Shown one piece after another: positions 22,635 to 31,414 of a stretch of 43,019 nucleotides of DNA; position 1 is the stretch's first letter; each line of letters starts with the position of its first letter. The notes under the pieces were generated by a model. It did not search any database. It was not told the origin of the DNA and saw nothing but the letters and a program-made list of their open reading frames with translations. This stretch comes from Bacillota bacterium. GTDB lineage: Bacteria; Bacillota; Clostridia; Acetivibrionales; DSM-1351. The stretch covers positions 1 to 43,019 of the forward strand of contig JAEWMS010000009.1 of NCBI GenBank assembly GCA_023393115.1, in the 5' to 3' direction. Position numbers and translations under genes: made by a program.

Positions 22635-24656
22635 GTGACCGAACATAATTATACAAACAAATTAATAAACGAAAAATCCCCCTACCTCCTTCAACACGCA
22701 CACAATCCAGTAGACTGGTATCCTTGGGGACCCGAGGCTTTTGGACGTGCAGTAGGTGAAGACAAACCAATATTTCTGTCCATCGGCTATTCAACATGTC
22801 ATTGGTGTCACGTCATGGAACGTGAATCCTTCGAGGATGAAGAAGTTGCCCGATTACTGAACAAATACTTTATATGCATTAAAGTTGATCGTGAGGAACG
22901 TCCCGACATAGACAGCATATACATGTCTGTGTGCCAGTCACTCACCGGTCATGGCGGATGGCCTTTAACAGTGTTCCTCACTCCTGACAAGTATCCGTTT
23001 TTTGCAGGCACCTATTTTCCCAAGGACGACTCAAGAGGTATGATGGGCTTGATGAGCCTGCTCCAAACAGTGCATGATGCTTGGCAGAACAAGCGGGATA
23101 CCTTATTGGAGTCAGCCCGTGAAATTCTGGCCTTTCAAAAAACGGAGAAAGGTGCTGCTGACGGTGAGATTAACAAAGAAGTGATACACGATGCCTTCGC
23201 TCACCTTAAATACAATTTTGATAGTACTTATGGGGGATTCGGCAGGGCTCCTAAATTTCCCACACCTCATAATCTACTTTTCCTGCTGCGTTATTGGTTT
23301 AGCAACGAAGAGCCCTACGCTTTAGAAATGGTTGAAAAAACTCTTTCCTCAATGAAAAATGGTGGGATTTATGACCACATTGGCTATGGCTTCAGCAGAT
23401 ACTCGACTGACAAGAAGTGGCTTGTACCTCATTTTGAAAAAATGCTTTATGATAATGCACTTCTTGCCCTTGCTTACGCCGAAGCCTTCAGCGCTACAGG
23501 AAACATAGAATATTCTGAAACTGCTTCTGAAATACTGGAGTACGTTTTAAGAGATATGACTTCTGATGAAGGTGGTTTTTACTCAGCCGAAGATGCCGAC
23601 TCAGAGGGTGAAGAAGGAAAATTCTATGTTTGGTCGTTGGATGAGGTCGGAGAAGTTTTAGGTGAGTCTGCAGAAGAATTTTGCAGACTTTACGACATAA
23701 CCAACAAAGGCAATTTTGAAGGCAAGAATATTCCAAACTTAATAGAAACTGGAACACTACCAGACGATAAAAAAGACTTTATCGATGGCTGCCGCCGGAA
23801 ATTGTTCGAACACCGTAAAAAACGTGTACACCCTTATAAGGATGATAAAATACTGACAGCCTGGAATGGTTTGATGATGGCGGCAATGGCCTATTGTGGC
23901 AGAGTGTTGAACCAACCGAAATATCTAACCGCTGCTCAGAAATGTGCAGAATTTGTCTTTAAGAAGCTGATTAGGCATGACGGACGCCTTCTTGCCAGAT
24001 ACCGTGACGGCGAGGCTGCTTTTAATGCATATCTGGAGGATTACGCTTTTCTTGTCTGGGGCCTTCTTGAGCTGTATGAAGCCTCCTACGACGTGAAATT
24101 CCTAGAAAAAGCACTAAAGCTGAATGATGATATGCTTGAACTTTTCGGCGACAGAAACACCCCAGGTCTTTTTCTTTATGGGCATGATTCCGAGGAATTG
24201 ATTACCCGCCCTAAAGAAAGCTATGATGGTGCAATACCCTCAGGAAATTCCGCCGCAGTAATGAATCTGCTGCGTATTGCTCGATTAACCGGCAAGCATG
24301 AGCTGGAAGATAAGGCTAAAGAGATTCTGGACTATTTAAGTGAAGAAATTGAAGCAGCTCCTACAGGCCATAGCTATATGCTCTGTGCTTATCTGTATCT
24401 AACTTCAGACCTCTCATCAGAGGTTGTAATTGTTGGGAGTGGAAACACTGATATGCTCAAAACCTATAACAGTATCTATAGCCCTTTTTCAGTTTCAATT
24501 GCAAATATCACACCGCAACTTGTGAATCTGGTACCCTTTATTTCTGACTACAATGAACAGGATGGAAAGACGGCTGCATATATCTGCAGAAACTTCGCAT
24601 GCTCGGCTCCTGTTACTGACCCTACAGCACTTACAGATTTACTTTCGCATAATTGA
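22635..24656 (+). CDS. YyaL/DUF255 thioredoxin-domain protein
   Basis: 673 aa. The N-terminus is the conserved NKLINEKSPYLLQHAHNPVDWY block, followed by a thioredoxin-like domain with STCHWCHVMERESFEDEEVA near residue 55 (CxxC motif CHWC). The rest is a six-hairpin (alpha/alpha)6-barrel domain, as in sugar epimerases and glycosidases (PHFEKMLYDNALLALAYAEA; GFYSAEDADSEGEEGKFYVW). The human relative is SPATA20. The function is unsettled; the domain pairing suggests redox-linked carbohydrate handling. The start is a GTG at 22635 after AAAGGATTAAAACA. A degenerate copy of this start lies before the IS3 element. Confidence 0.93.
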   Translation: MTEHNYTNKLINEKSPYLLQHAHNPVDWYPWGPEAFGRAVGEDKPIFLSIGYSTCHWCHVMERESFEDEEVARLLNKYFICIKVDREERPDIDSIYMSVCQSLTGHGGWPLTVFLTPDKYPFFAGTYFPKDDSRGMMGLMSLLQTVHDAWQNKRDTLLESAREILAFQKTEKGAADGEINKEVIHDAFAHLKYNFDSTYGGFGRAPKFPTPHNLLFLLRYWFSNEEPYALEMVEKTLSSMKNGGIYDHIGYGFSRYSTDKKWLVPHFEKMLYDNALLALAYAEAFSATGNIEYSETASEILEYVLRDMTSDEGGFYSAEDADSEGEEGKFYVWSLDEVGEVLGESAEEFCRLYDITNKGNFEGKNIPNLIETGTLPDDKKDFIDGCRRKLFEHRKKRVHPYKDDKILTAWNGLMMAAMAYCGRVLNQPKYLTAAQKCAEFVFKKLIRHDGRLLARYRDGEAAFNAYLEDYAFLVWGLLELYEASYDVKFLEKALKLNDDMLELFGDRNTPGLFLYGHDSEELITRPKESYDGAIPSGNSAAVMNLLRIARLTGKHELEDKAKEILDYLSEEIEAAPTGHSYMLCAYLYLTSDLSSEVVIVGSGNTDMLKTYNSIYSPFSVSIANITPQLVNLVPFISDYNEQDGKTAAYICRNFACSAPVTDPTALTDLLSHN

Positions 24657-24664
24657 TAATTAAT

Positions 24665-24704
24665 AAGCTCCGTGATACCGGTTAATATTGTATCACGGAG
24701 CTTT
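24665..24704. terminator. Bidirectional terminator between YyaL and TlpA-like genes
   Basis: AAGCTCCGTGATAC pairs exactly with GTATCACGGAGCTT (14 bp, 12-nt loop), flanked by AT-rich DNA, between convergent genes. Confidence 0.88.
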
Positions 24705-24721
24705 ACTATTTCATGGATATT

Positions 24722-25363
24722 CTACTTTATCTCCTCAATGTAACTCCTTAAGGTCTCTTCATTCATTTGACCCTTCACTGCATGTACTATATACCCATCC
24801 TTGTCTATGAAGAGTGTTGAAGGGATGGATTGAATCATATATGCAAAGGCTGCTTCCTGTCTTGTATCAAAGAACACCGGAAATGTGAATTTCTGACTGT
24901 CAATGTATTCCTTACCGGTTTCCACAGTCTCTCTTTGCCCATCCACAAGGTCCACCATCATAAAGGTTATCTCTTCGCTATATTCGGAGAATGTTTTCTG
25001 AAAGTGAGGCATTTCAGCTTTGCAGGGGGGACACCAGGAGGCCCAGAAGTTCACAACTATAGGCTTTCCGAAAAACTCTGACAACTTAACTGTTTTCCCG
25101 TCGACGTCTACAACATTGAAATCCACGGCTTTTAGCCTATCCTCTATTTGTTGGGTATCTTTGCTCTGGTTTGTGCTCTGGTTTGTGCTATTGTTTGTGT
25201 TCTGGTTTGTGCTCTGGTTTGTGCTATTGTTTGTGTTCTGGCTAACATCTGAACTTATGTTTTGCTCAACCATCCCACCTAGCCTTTTGTATGCCAAATA
25301 CGCTCCTCCTATAAGGATCACCAATGCAATCAACCATATCAAAGTTTTTGTTCTGTTGCTCAT
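24722..25363 (-). CDS. TlpA/ResA-like membrane-anchored thioredoxin
   Basis: 213 aa. One N-terminal membrane helix (about residues 8-26) is followed by a low-complexity linker of N, T, Q and S (about residues 42-68) made by a 12-bp DNA repeat. A thioredoxin domain begins near residue 75: KPIVVNFWASWCPPCKAEMP carries the active CPPC, and SIPSTLFIDKDG holds the cis-Pro loop. It reduces disulfides on the outer face of the membrane, in cytochrome c maturation or other exported proteins. The start ATG follows GGAGGTTAT. It lies 10 bp after ccdA, which would supply its electrons. Confidence 0.92.
   Translation of the reverse strand: MSNRTKTLIWLIALVILIGGAYLAYKRLGGMVEQNISSDVSQNTNNSTNQSTNQNTNNSTNQSTNQSKDTQQIEDRLKAVDFNVVDVDGKTVKLSEFFGKPIVVNFWASWCPPCKAEMPHFQKTFSEYSEEITFMMVDLVDGQRETVETGKEYIDSQKFTFPVFFDTRQEAAFAYMIQSIPSTLFIDKDGYIVHAVKGQMNEETLRSYIEEIK
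25169..25240. repeat. Six 12-bp tandem repeats in the TlpA-like linker
   Basis: Units GTTTGTGCTCTG, GTTTGTGCTATT and GTTTGTGTTCTG occur in order, twice. They encode the four-residue motifs N-Q-S-T, N-N-S-T and N-Q-N-T. Unit loss or gain stays in frame, so the linker length can vary between strains. Confidence 0.9.
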
Positions 25364-25373
25364 ATAACCTCCA

Positions 25374-26045
25374 TTAACTTAATATATACAGCAAGTATCC
25401 CCATTTTCCTGTCATCATCAGTATTCCCGTAAGTATCAAAAAAACACCAGCCACAGCATTGATGATTTTATAGTTCTGTTTAACCATATCAAACAAAGAT
25501 TTCAGTTTGTCTATCAGGACGGCACTTATTACAAAGGGCAGCCCCAGTCCCAGGGAATAAAACAATAACATTATAATACCTTTGAGCATCCCCCCCTGTT
25601 GCCCGGCTTGCATCAAGGCAGCACCTAAAAAGGCACCCACACAAGGAGTCCAGCTTATAGAGAAAATTACTCCGAATAAAATGGAAGAAAAGAACTTCAG
25701 ATTGCCTATATTTTTTGTAAATTTTTCATCCCCCTTAATAGAAGGCAGTTTTATGATTTCCAGAAAGCTTAACCCCAAAAGAACAACAATGATGCCGCTT
25801 AATATGTTAAGTGCAGTATTATATTCTCTTAATACCCGTCCAATTGTACCAGCAAAAGCCCCCAGTACTACAAAAACCAAGGTAAACCCCAGTACAAAAC
25901 CTATAGCATTTTTTAGAGGAGTGTAAGGTGAGTTTGATTCTTTGCCTCCTGCGAAGTAAACTATATAAACCGGTAGCATGGGAAGCATACACGGTGAAAT
26001 GAAGGTAATGACCCCTTCAAAAAAGAGTAAAATGTATTGCAGCAA
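25374..26045 (-). CDS. ccdA: Cytochrome c biogenesis protein CcdA
   Basis: 223 aa with six membrane helices. The two redox cysteines sit in FISPCMLPMLPVYIVYFAGG (near residue 19) and SWTPCVGAFLGAAL (near residue 131), the CcdA signatures. It moves reducing power from cytosolic thioredoxin to the extracytoplasmic TlpA-like protein encoded next. The start is TTG, five bases after GGGAGGAG. No cytochrome genes are near, so the pair more likely serves general disulfide reduction. Confidence 0.92.
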   Translation of the reverse strand: MLQYILLFFEGVITFISPCMLPMLPVYIVYFAGGKESNSPYTPLKNAIGFVLGFTLVFVVLGAFAGTIGRVLREYNTALNILSGIIVVLLGLSFLEIIKLPSIKGDEKFTKNIGNLKFFSSILFGVIFSISWTPCVGAFLGAALMQAGQQGGMLKGIIMLLFYSLGLGLPFVISAVLIDKLKSLFDMVKQNYKIINAVAGVFLILTGILMMTGKWGYLLYILS

Positions 26046-26236
26046 CTTAACTCCTCCCGAAATAGCCCTAATAGCTAATTAGTGTACCAACAATAATTTA
26101 CCTTGTACAGTATTTATTACTTAGTACTTTACTTATTGCTTATTGCTTTACTTATTATTTATACCCATCATCATATAAATCAAGCAGAATTAATACCATG
26201 ACCATACATAAATATGTGTTATTCATTACACAAATA

Positions 26237-27466
26237 TCAAATTTTACTTACCTTCATATCCATAACCATGGCTTTAATTCCGCCCAATGGCCAGATCTCA
26301 TCTTTGGATACGCCTCTGAAGCCGTTTCCATACATGTGGAATATATCTGAGGATACCTGCAGTTCTGGAAGTCTACCGATTAAGTTCTCACCATCAAACA
26401 AATAAGCCAACTGTACCGGTGATGCAAAGTTTCCAACGGGTGTGAAGTCTCCGCCTGACGCCACAAGAACAACAATGCCCTTATCACCTGCCAGCAGTTC
26501 TTTTGCTGTTTTATCACACTCCTTAACCTTTAGCCTGGCAAAACCGGGTTGAGGTGTACTGTCATAGGCACTTACAGCACTTCCTGTATAGGGTAGATTA
26601 TATAGGTTTGAAAATTTCTTGTCTGTATTGGCGGCTCTCAAAACTCCGTTTTCTATGAGCGGAAATCTATAGTTTTCATTAATGGTTCCTTCAGCATCGA
26701 AAAATGGCATCAGACAGGTATCAGCAGGATTCATAGAGTTAAATAGAGTAAAGTTCTCATTGAAAATCTTTTGACCAAGTCTCCCTGAAAACAACGAAGA
26801 CCCTGTACCGAAATCTCGGCCGTTAAGGTCTGTCATAAATTTTATCAAGGGAGTATCGTCCATGCTCAGAAAGACAACAGGATAATTACCCTCTATAAAG
26901 TCAACAGAATTCCGATAGGCATTTAATATACTATCTGCCATAATAATGAAGTCTTTTTTATCATATTTTCTGTCCTGAAAAACAATAAAGCCATCCAGTA
27001 TATTTGAGGAGGCCTTCTCTTTGAAAACCAGAGAAAAATCTATAGAACTGTCCCCATAGGACAGGTTTAGATTATTTTCATTTGCAAGAGTAATATTGAC
27101 AGTATCCAGATTTACTTTGTTTGAGAAAATAAAGTCCCGAAAATTTGTTCTCAGATATTCCAGTACAGCTTCCACTTCATCTACCAAGCTATCCTTCGGG
27201 AAGATATCTTTAATAAGCTCAATTTTCTCCTCCCTTTCTGAGCTTAATGAATACGGATATTCAACCTTTGCGGAAAGGGCTTTCCTAGCTCTACTTTCAA
27301 GCTCCTCCGGGTCATATCCTCCGATGGCTCCGGCTACACCTATGGAACCGCCTTCAAAAATACGCAGCCCCGTTTTTAGTATGTCCTTGCTTCTTAGGGA
27401 TTCAATTCTGGAACCTGAAACATTTATTGAAGTCTGTTTACTTTTAATTGAATATATTTCTCTCAT
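26237..27466 (-). CDS. tldE: TldE/PmbA-type protein (metalloprotease partner)
   Basis: 409 aa of the TldD/PmbA family without the HExxxH motif, hence the TldE-type subunit. Segments seen: GLRIFEGGSIGVAGAIGGYD, SGRLGQKIFNENFTLFNSM, FFDAEGT near residue 235, and VLVASGGDFTPVGNFASPVQ with LAYLFDGENLIGRLPELQVS near the C-terminus. It pairs with TldD, encoded 11 bp upstream, to form a protease that degrades unfolded peptides and can process modified peptides such as microcins. The start ATG follows GGGAGG. Confidence 0.88.
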   Translation of the reverse strand: MREIYSIKSKQTSINVSGSRIESLRSKDILKTGLRIFEGGSIGVAGAIGGYDPEELESRARKALSAKVEYPYSLSSEREEKIELIKDIFPKDSLVDEVEAVLEYLRTNFRDFIFSNKVNLDTVNITLANENNLNLSYGDSSIDFSLVFKEKASSNILDGFIVFQDRKYDKKDFIIMADSILNAYRNSVDFIEGNYPVVFLSMDDTPLIKFMTDLNGRDFGTGSSLFSGRLGQKIFNENFTLFNSMNPADTCLMPFFDAEGTINENYRFPLIENGVLRAANTDKKFSNLYNLPYTGSAVSAYDSTPQPGFARLKVKECDKTAKELLAGDKGIVVLVASGGDFTPVGNFASPVQLAYLFDGENLIGRLPELQVSSDIFHMYGNGFRGVSKDEIWPLGGIKAMVMDMKVSKI

Positions 27467-27477
27467 ACTAGCCTCCC

Positions 27478-28815
27478 TTACTGAACATTAATATTTTTAA
27501 CACGCACATATGGTCCGCCAAAACCTACTGGCAGCGGATACTGCTCCATTTTACCGCAGCCTCCGGTTACAAAGGACAGAAGCTCCACCTCATTTGAAAC
27601 TCCATCTATATCGTTTAGTGTCTTAAAAACGTTGCCTGTAATTACAGAAATGTTTACCGGCTCGGCTATTTTTCCATCCCTTATCATGTATGCAAGTGAC
27701 GGAGCTATGGTAAAGGTAGACATTCCGGAACCGTGCTTTATTGTGTCTATATATATTCCGTTCTTAACCTTTCCAAACAGCTCCTCCCTGGTCTCCGAAC
27801 CGCTTTCGATATATGTTGTAGTCATTCTTACAATAGGCTCGTATTCAAAATTCATGGCCCGGGCATTTCCCGTCAATTCTTCTTCAAGGATGGCTGCGGT
27901 GGAGCCGCTGTGAAGCCTTCCGGTCAACACTCCGTTTTTTATAAGGTATGTCTTTTTTGCCCTTGTGCCATCATCATCAAAGGGCACAAAGCCGCTTCCC
28001 GGTTCATTTCCGTCATCAACTATGGTAAGCATGTCAGCGCCAACTTTTTTACCCAATGACCACTCTCTTTTCATAGTCTCATCTCCCACCATGAAATCGG
28101 ACTCACTTTTATGTCCAAAACTTTCATGGGCAAATACACCTGCTGCAAGAGGGGACAGAACAACGGTGTAAACACCTTTTTCAACTGGCTTGGAATTTAA
28201 TAGATAATACTCACTTTCGGATATACGTTTATGTAAATACTCCTTCTGATCCAACAACGCCTGAAAATCATCCGAGCCTTTCTGATAGGATTCCTGAAGC
28301 TTCTTCTCCCCTTCAGACATTGCAAAGCGTATTGAAAATCCGCACCTCTGTGTATCGTATTTGATATCTGCTCCCTTGCTGGAGTAAAATTCCTTAACCT
28401 TTCTGCAGTCAATATACCCGGCTGTCCAGCTTTTTATGTAACTATTTTCAGCTATAACCGGGAACATATCCTTCAGCAGGTTGAGCTTATCCTCTTCAGA
28501 TATTTTTGAAATATCCTTGTCTTTAAAACTGAAAAACTCACCTTTGTTTACTTCAAGCTTCTTTATAATAGCATCCTCATTTATGCCAGGGTTGGGTTCA
28601 GCCATTTTGTTGAGTTTATCAATTTCATCCTGTATCTGCTCGATTTGTGAGGTTGATGAATATAACCATCTCTTACCGTCGTACACTCTTACAAACGCTG
28701 CCTTGTAATTTCTTATTTTGTAATCGCTGATTTTACCTAATGTAAAAGTAATGTTTGTTTCAAATACATCTTCAATTCTTACATCGGTATATAAATCTCC
28801 ATGAAACTTAAACAC
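27478..28815 (-). CDS. tldD: TldD-type zinc metalloprotease
   Basis: 445 aa. The active motif HESFGH is seen near residue 231 (GVFAHESFGHKSESDFMVGD), with a third-ligand Cys candidate in SFVTGGCGKMEQYPLPVGFG near the C-terminus. GSTAAILEEELTGNARAMNF and SFVTGGCGK match TldD-family blocks. Together with TldE it should form a heterodimeric peptidase in the cytosol. The start is GTG after GGGGTG. It is the first gene of the tldD-tldE pair; the pckA terminator ends the transcript before it. Confidence 0.92.
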   Translation of the reverse strand: MFKFHGDLYTDVRIEDVFETNITFTLGKISDYKIRNYKAAFVRVYDGKRWLYSSTSQIEQIQDEIDKLNKMAEPNPGINEDAIIKKLEVNKGEFFSFKDKDISKISEEDKLNLLKDMFPVIAENSYIKSWTAGYIDCRKVKEFYSSKGADIKYDTQRCGFSIRFAMSEGEKKLQESYQKGSDDFQALLDQKEYLHKRISESEYYLLNSKPVEKGVYTVVLSPLAAGVFAHESFGHKSESDFMVGDETMKREWSLGKKVGADMLTIVDDGNEPGSGFVPFDDDGTRAKKTYLIKNGVLTGRLHSGSTAAILEEELTGNARAMNFEYEPIVRMTTTYIESGSETREELFGKVKNGIYIDTIKHGSGMSTFTIAPSLAYMIRDGKIAEPVNISVITGNVFKTLNDIDGVSNEVELLSFVTGGCGKMEQYPLPVGFGGPYVRVKNINVQ

Positions 28816-28972
28816 AATATCACCCCGTTTTCCTTTTGCTCAATATTTATATCTAGAATTGTACTATATTTTCTTTGTTTTTTCCAATAATTACTATAAA
28901 TGTACTGCAACCAGAAATACCACCGGTAATATGACTTTCAACGCCTAGTCACTGCCCATGTCGGGCAAACTA

Positions 28973-29008
28973 ACAAAACCCCGACGGGTAATCCCGGCGG
29001 GGTTTTGT
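28973..29008 (-). terminator. Strong terminator of pckA
   Basis: ACAAAACCCCGACGGG pairs with CCCGGCGGGGTTTTGT (GC-rich stem with A and T flanks; loop TAAT). It lies 26 bp past the pckA stop. Confidence 0.92.
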
Positions 29009-29033
29009 TTTAAACAATATATTAAATATTTAA

Positions 29034-30824
29034 TTAACCTTTCAATCTAGCTTCGAGAGCTGACAACTGATTTGATAATTCAGCAGGTAACTTGCTGCCG
29101 TATTTAGCATAGTGTTCTTTAATTGATTCAACTTCTTGGAGCCATTCAGCCTTGTTAACCTTGAGAAGTTCAGCCATATCGTCAGCTGATACATCAAGAC
29201 CGGCAGTATCAATAGCATCTGCAGTTGGCATGTAACCGATTTCAGTCTTAACAGCTTTTCCTTCGCCTGATACTCTTTCGAATATCCACTTGAGAACACG
29301 GCTGTTTTCACCGTAACCTGGCCATAACCACTTGCCATTCTTATCCTTACGGAACCAGTTAACATAGAATATCTTAGGAAGTTTGTCATCGCTTGAAGCA
29401 GCTCCAACATCCAACCAGTGCTGTAAATAATCACATACGTTGTATCCGATAAATGGAAGCATGGCGAATGGGTCACGACGTACTTGACCAATCTTGTCAG
29501 ATATAGCTGCAGCAGTTATTTCTGAACCCATGATTGAACCAAGGAATACACCGTGTTTCCAATCAAAGCTTTCATGAACCAATGGAATTGTGCTAGGACG
29601 ACGTCCACCGATCAATATTGCTGAGATTGGTACTCCAGCAGGATCCTGCCATTCTGGAGCTATTGCTGGACACTGATTTGCAGGTGCTGTGAAACGAGCG
29701 TTTGGATGAGCTGCTGGTGTTTCTGAACCTGGAGCCCAATCCTTACCCTTCCAGTCAATTAAATGAGCTGGAGCATCTACTCCCATACCTTCCCACCATA
29801 CATCGCCATCGTCAGTTACACCAACGTTAGTGAATATAGTGTTCTTTTCAATTGAGTGCATAGCATTTGGATTTGAATCCAAGGATGTTCCAGGAGCAAC
29901 TCCGAAGAAACCTGCTTCTGGATTGATAGCATAAAGTCTTCCATCTGCTTTGTACTTCATCCAAGCTATATCGTCACCGATAGTTTCAACCTTCCATCCT
30001 GGAATAGTTGGAACAAGCATAGCCAGGTTAGTCTTTCCGCAAGCACTTGGGAAAGCGCCGCAGATATATTTAACTTCACCCTTAGGGCTAGTAAGTTTTA
30101 ATATAAGCATATGTTCTGCAAGCCAGCCCTCTTCACGAGCGATAGCTGATGCAATACGAAGTGCGAAACACTTCTTTCCGAGAAGAGCGTTTCCGCCGTA
30201 ACCTGAACCGTAGGACCAGATTGTTCTTTCTTCTGGGAAGTGGCTGATGTATTTCTTTTCGATTGGAGCGCATGGCCATTTAGTATCTTTTTCGCCTTCA
30301 GCTAAAGGAGCTCCAACTGAGTGTAAGCAAGGTACGAATTCTCCGTCGCCTAAGGTTTCAAGTACTTTTGTACCTATACGAGTCATGATACGCATATTAA
30401 TTACAACGTAAGCACTGTCTGTAACCTCAACACCAATTTTTGATATTTCTGATCCTATTGGTCCCATTGAGAAAGGAATAACATACATTGTTCTTCCCTT
30501 CATACATCCCTTGTATAAACCCTTCATAGTATCTTTTAATTCATTTGGGTCTACCCAGTTGTTAGTTGGACCTGCTTCTTCTTTAGTCTTAGAAGCAATA
30601 TATGTTCTGTCCTCTACACGGGCAACGTCAGATGGATCACTATTGAAAGAATAACATCCTGGACGCTTTGTTGGGTTTAATGGCTTAGCTAATCCTACAT
30701 TCACCAATTCCTGTATGAGACGGTCATTTTCTTCCTGAGAACCATCACACCAGTAAATCTGGTCTGGTTGACACATGTCAGCCATTTCTTTTACCCACGC
30801 TTGTAACTTCTTGTTCGTAGTCAT
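29034..30824 (-). CDS. pckA: Phosphoenolpyruvate carboxykinase (GTP)
   Basis: 596 aa, the GTP-dependent type. Motifs: FPSACGKTNLAMLVPTIPGW near residue 260 (P-loop with the hyper-reactive Cys), GDDIAWMKY (metal Asp), and GGRRPSTIPLVHESFDWKHG with VFLGSIMGSE near residue 406 (GTP-class signature). It interconverts oxaloacetate and PEP. In cellulolytic clostridia it is used in the glycolytic direction, as part of the malate shunt that replaces pyruvate kinase; here that role is inference. The start ATG follows GAAGGGAGA. It is a single gene with a strong terminator and very regular codon use, as expected for high expression. Confidence 0.97.
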   Translation of the reverse strand: MTTNKKLQAWVKEMADMCQPDQIYWCDGSQEENDRLIQELVNVGLAKPLNPTKRPGCYSFNSDPSDVARVEDRTYIASKTKEEAGPTNNWVDPNELKDTMKGLYKGCMKGRTMYVIPFSMGPIGSEISKIGVEVTDSAYVVINMRIMTRIGTKVLETLGDGEFVPCLHSVGAPLAEGEKDTKWPCAPIEKKYISHFPEERTIWSYGSGYGGNALLGKKCFALRIASAIAREEGWLAEHMLILKLTSPKGEVKYICGAFPSACGKTNLAMLVPTIPGWKVETIGDDIAWMKYKADGRLYAINPEAGFFGVAPGTSLDSNPNAMHSIEKNTIFTNVGVTDDGDVWWEGMGVDAPAHLIDWKGKDWAPGSETPAAHPNARFTAPANQCPAIAPEWQDPAGVPISAILIGGRRPSTIPLVHESFDWKHGVFLGSIMGSEITAAAISDKIGQVRRDPFAMLPFIGYNVCDYLQHWLDVGAASSDDKLPKIFYVNWFRKDKNGKWLWPGYGENSRVLKWIFERVSGEGKAVKTEIGYMPTADAIDTAGLDVSADDMAELLKVNKAEWLQEVESIKEHYAKYGSKLPAELSNQLSALEARLKG

Positions 30825-31414
30825 TAAAATTCTCCCTTCAATTTATAAAATATACTGCTGTAATGAGTAGTATTTTTGCAATGTCTTGGAAATTAAGATT
30901 TATTCATGCTAAAAAACTTACCTTATTTATTCTGCACGTTTATATCTAAAATTATTAATAATTGATTTCTCAAGCCATGAACAATTTACTATTCAGTATA
31001 ACTGAAACCGAAATTTGGATCTTATGTATTTGAAATCTTGGCCCAGTTGGTAAAGCAATAGATTTAGTTAATTTTTTCACTAACAATCTTAACATAGTGA
31101 ACCATAAATTTCAACATTTGTTTTGTTACTATTTAAAATATTCCAAAATAAATATGCAATTTTAAATAATTAGAATTTCATGTTTATATTTTCATACACA
31201 GCATTTTCTTGTATCAAAATTGTAAAACTATCTCGCAGTAGACAGGCTTTCGCTTCTATTTGTATTTTGTATACAATTTAATACAATAAACTAATAAATC
31301 GCAAAAATCGAATTGTATATAACTAAAAAATTGCATGGTCCATTTCTTAGCATTTTATATTCCTGCTGCATACACTATATTGATATGCAATTTTTATTGA
31401 AAGGTGGAATATTT
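30825..31414. other. Divergent intergenic region (about 590 bp)
   Basis: Lies between pckA (minus) and the P-loop gene (plus), so it must hold both promoters. It is very AT-rich. TTGTATACAA at 31267-31276 is a perfect 10-bp palindrome flanked by further TTGTAT/ATACAA words and could be an operator. I see no coding region or clear structured RNA. Confidence 0.4.

Noticed and set aside
26046..26236. AT-rich repeats (TTACTTATTGCTTA) between ccdA and tldE
   Set aside because: Low-complexity AT-rich DNA without a clear hairpin or operator symmetry.
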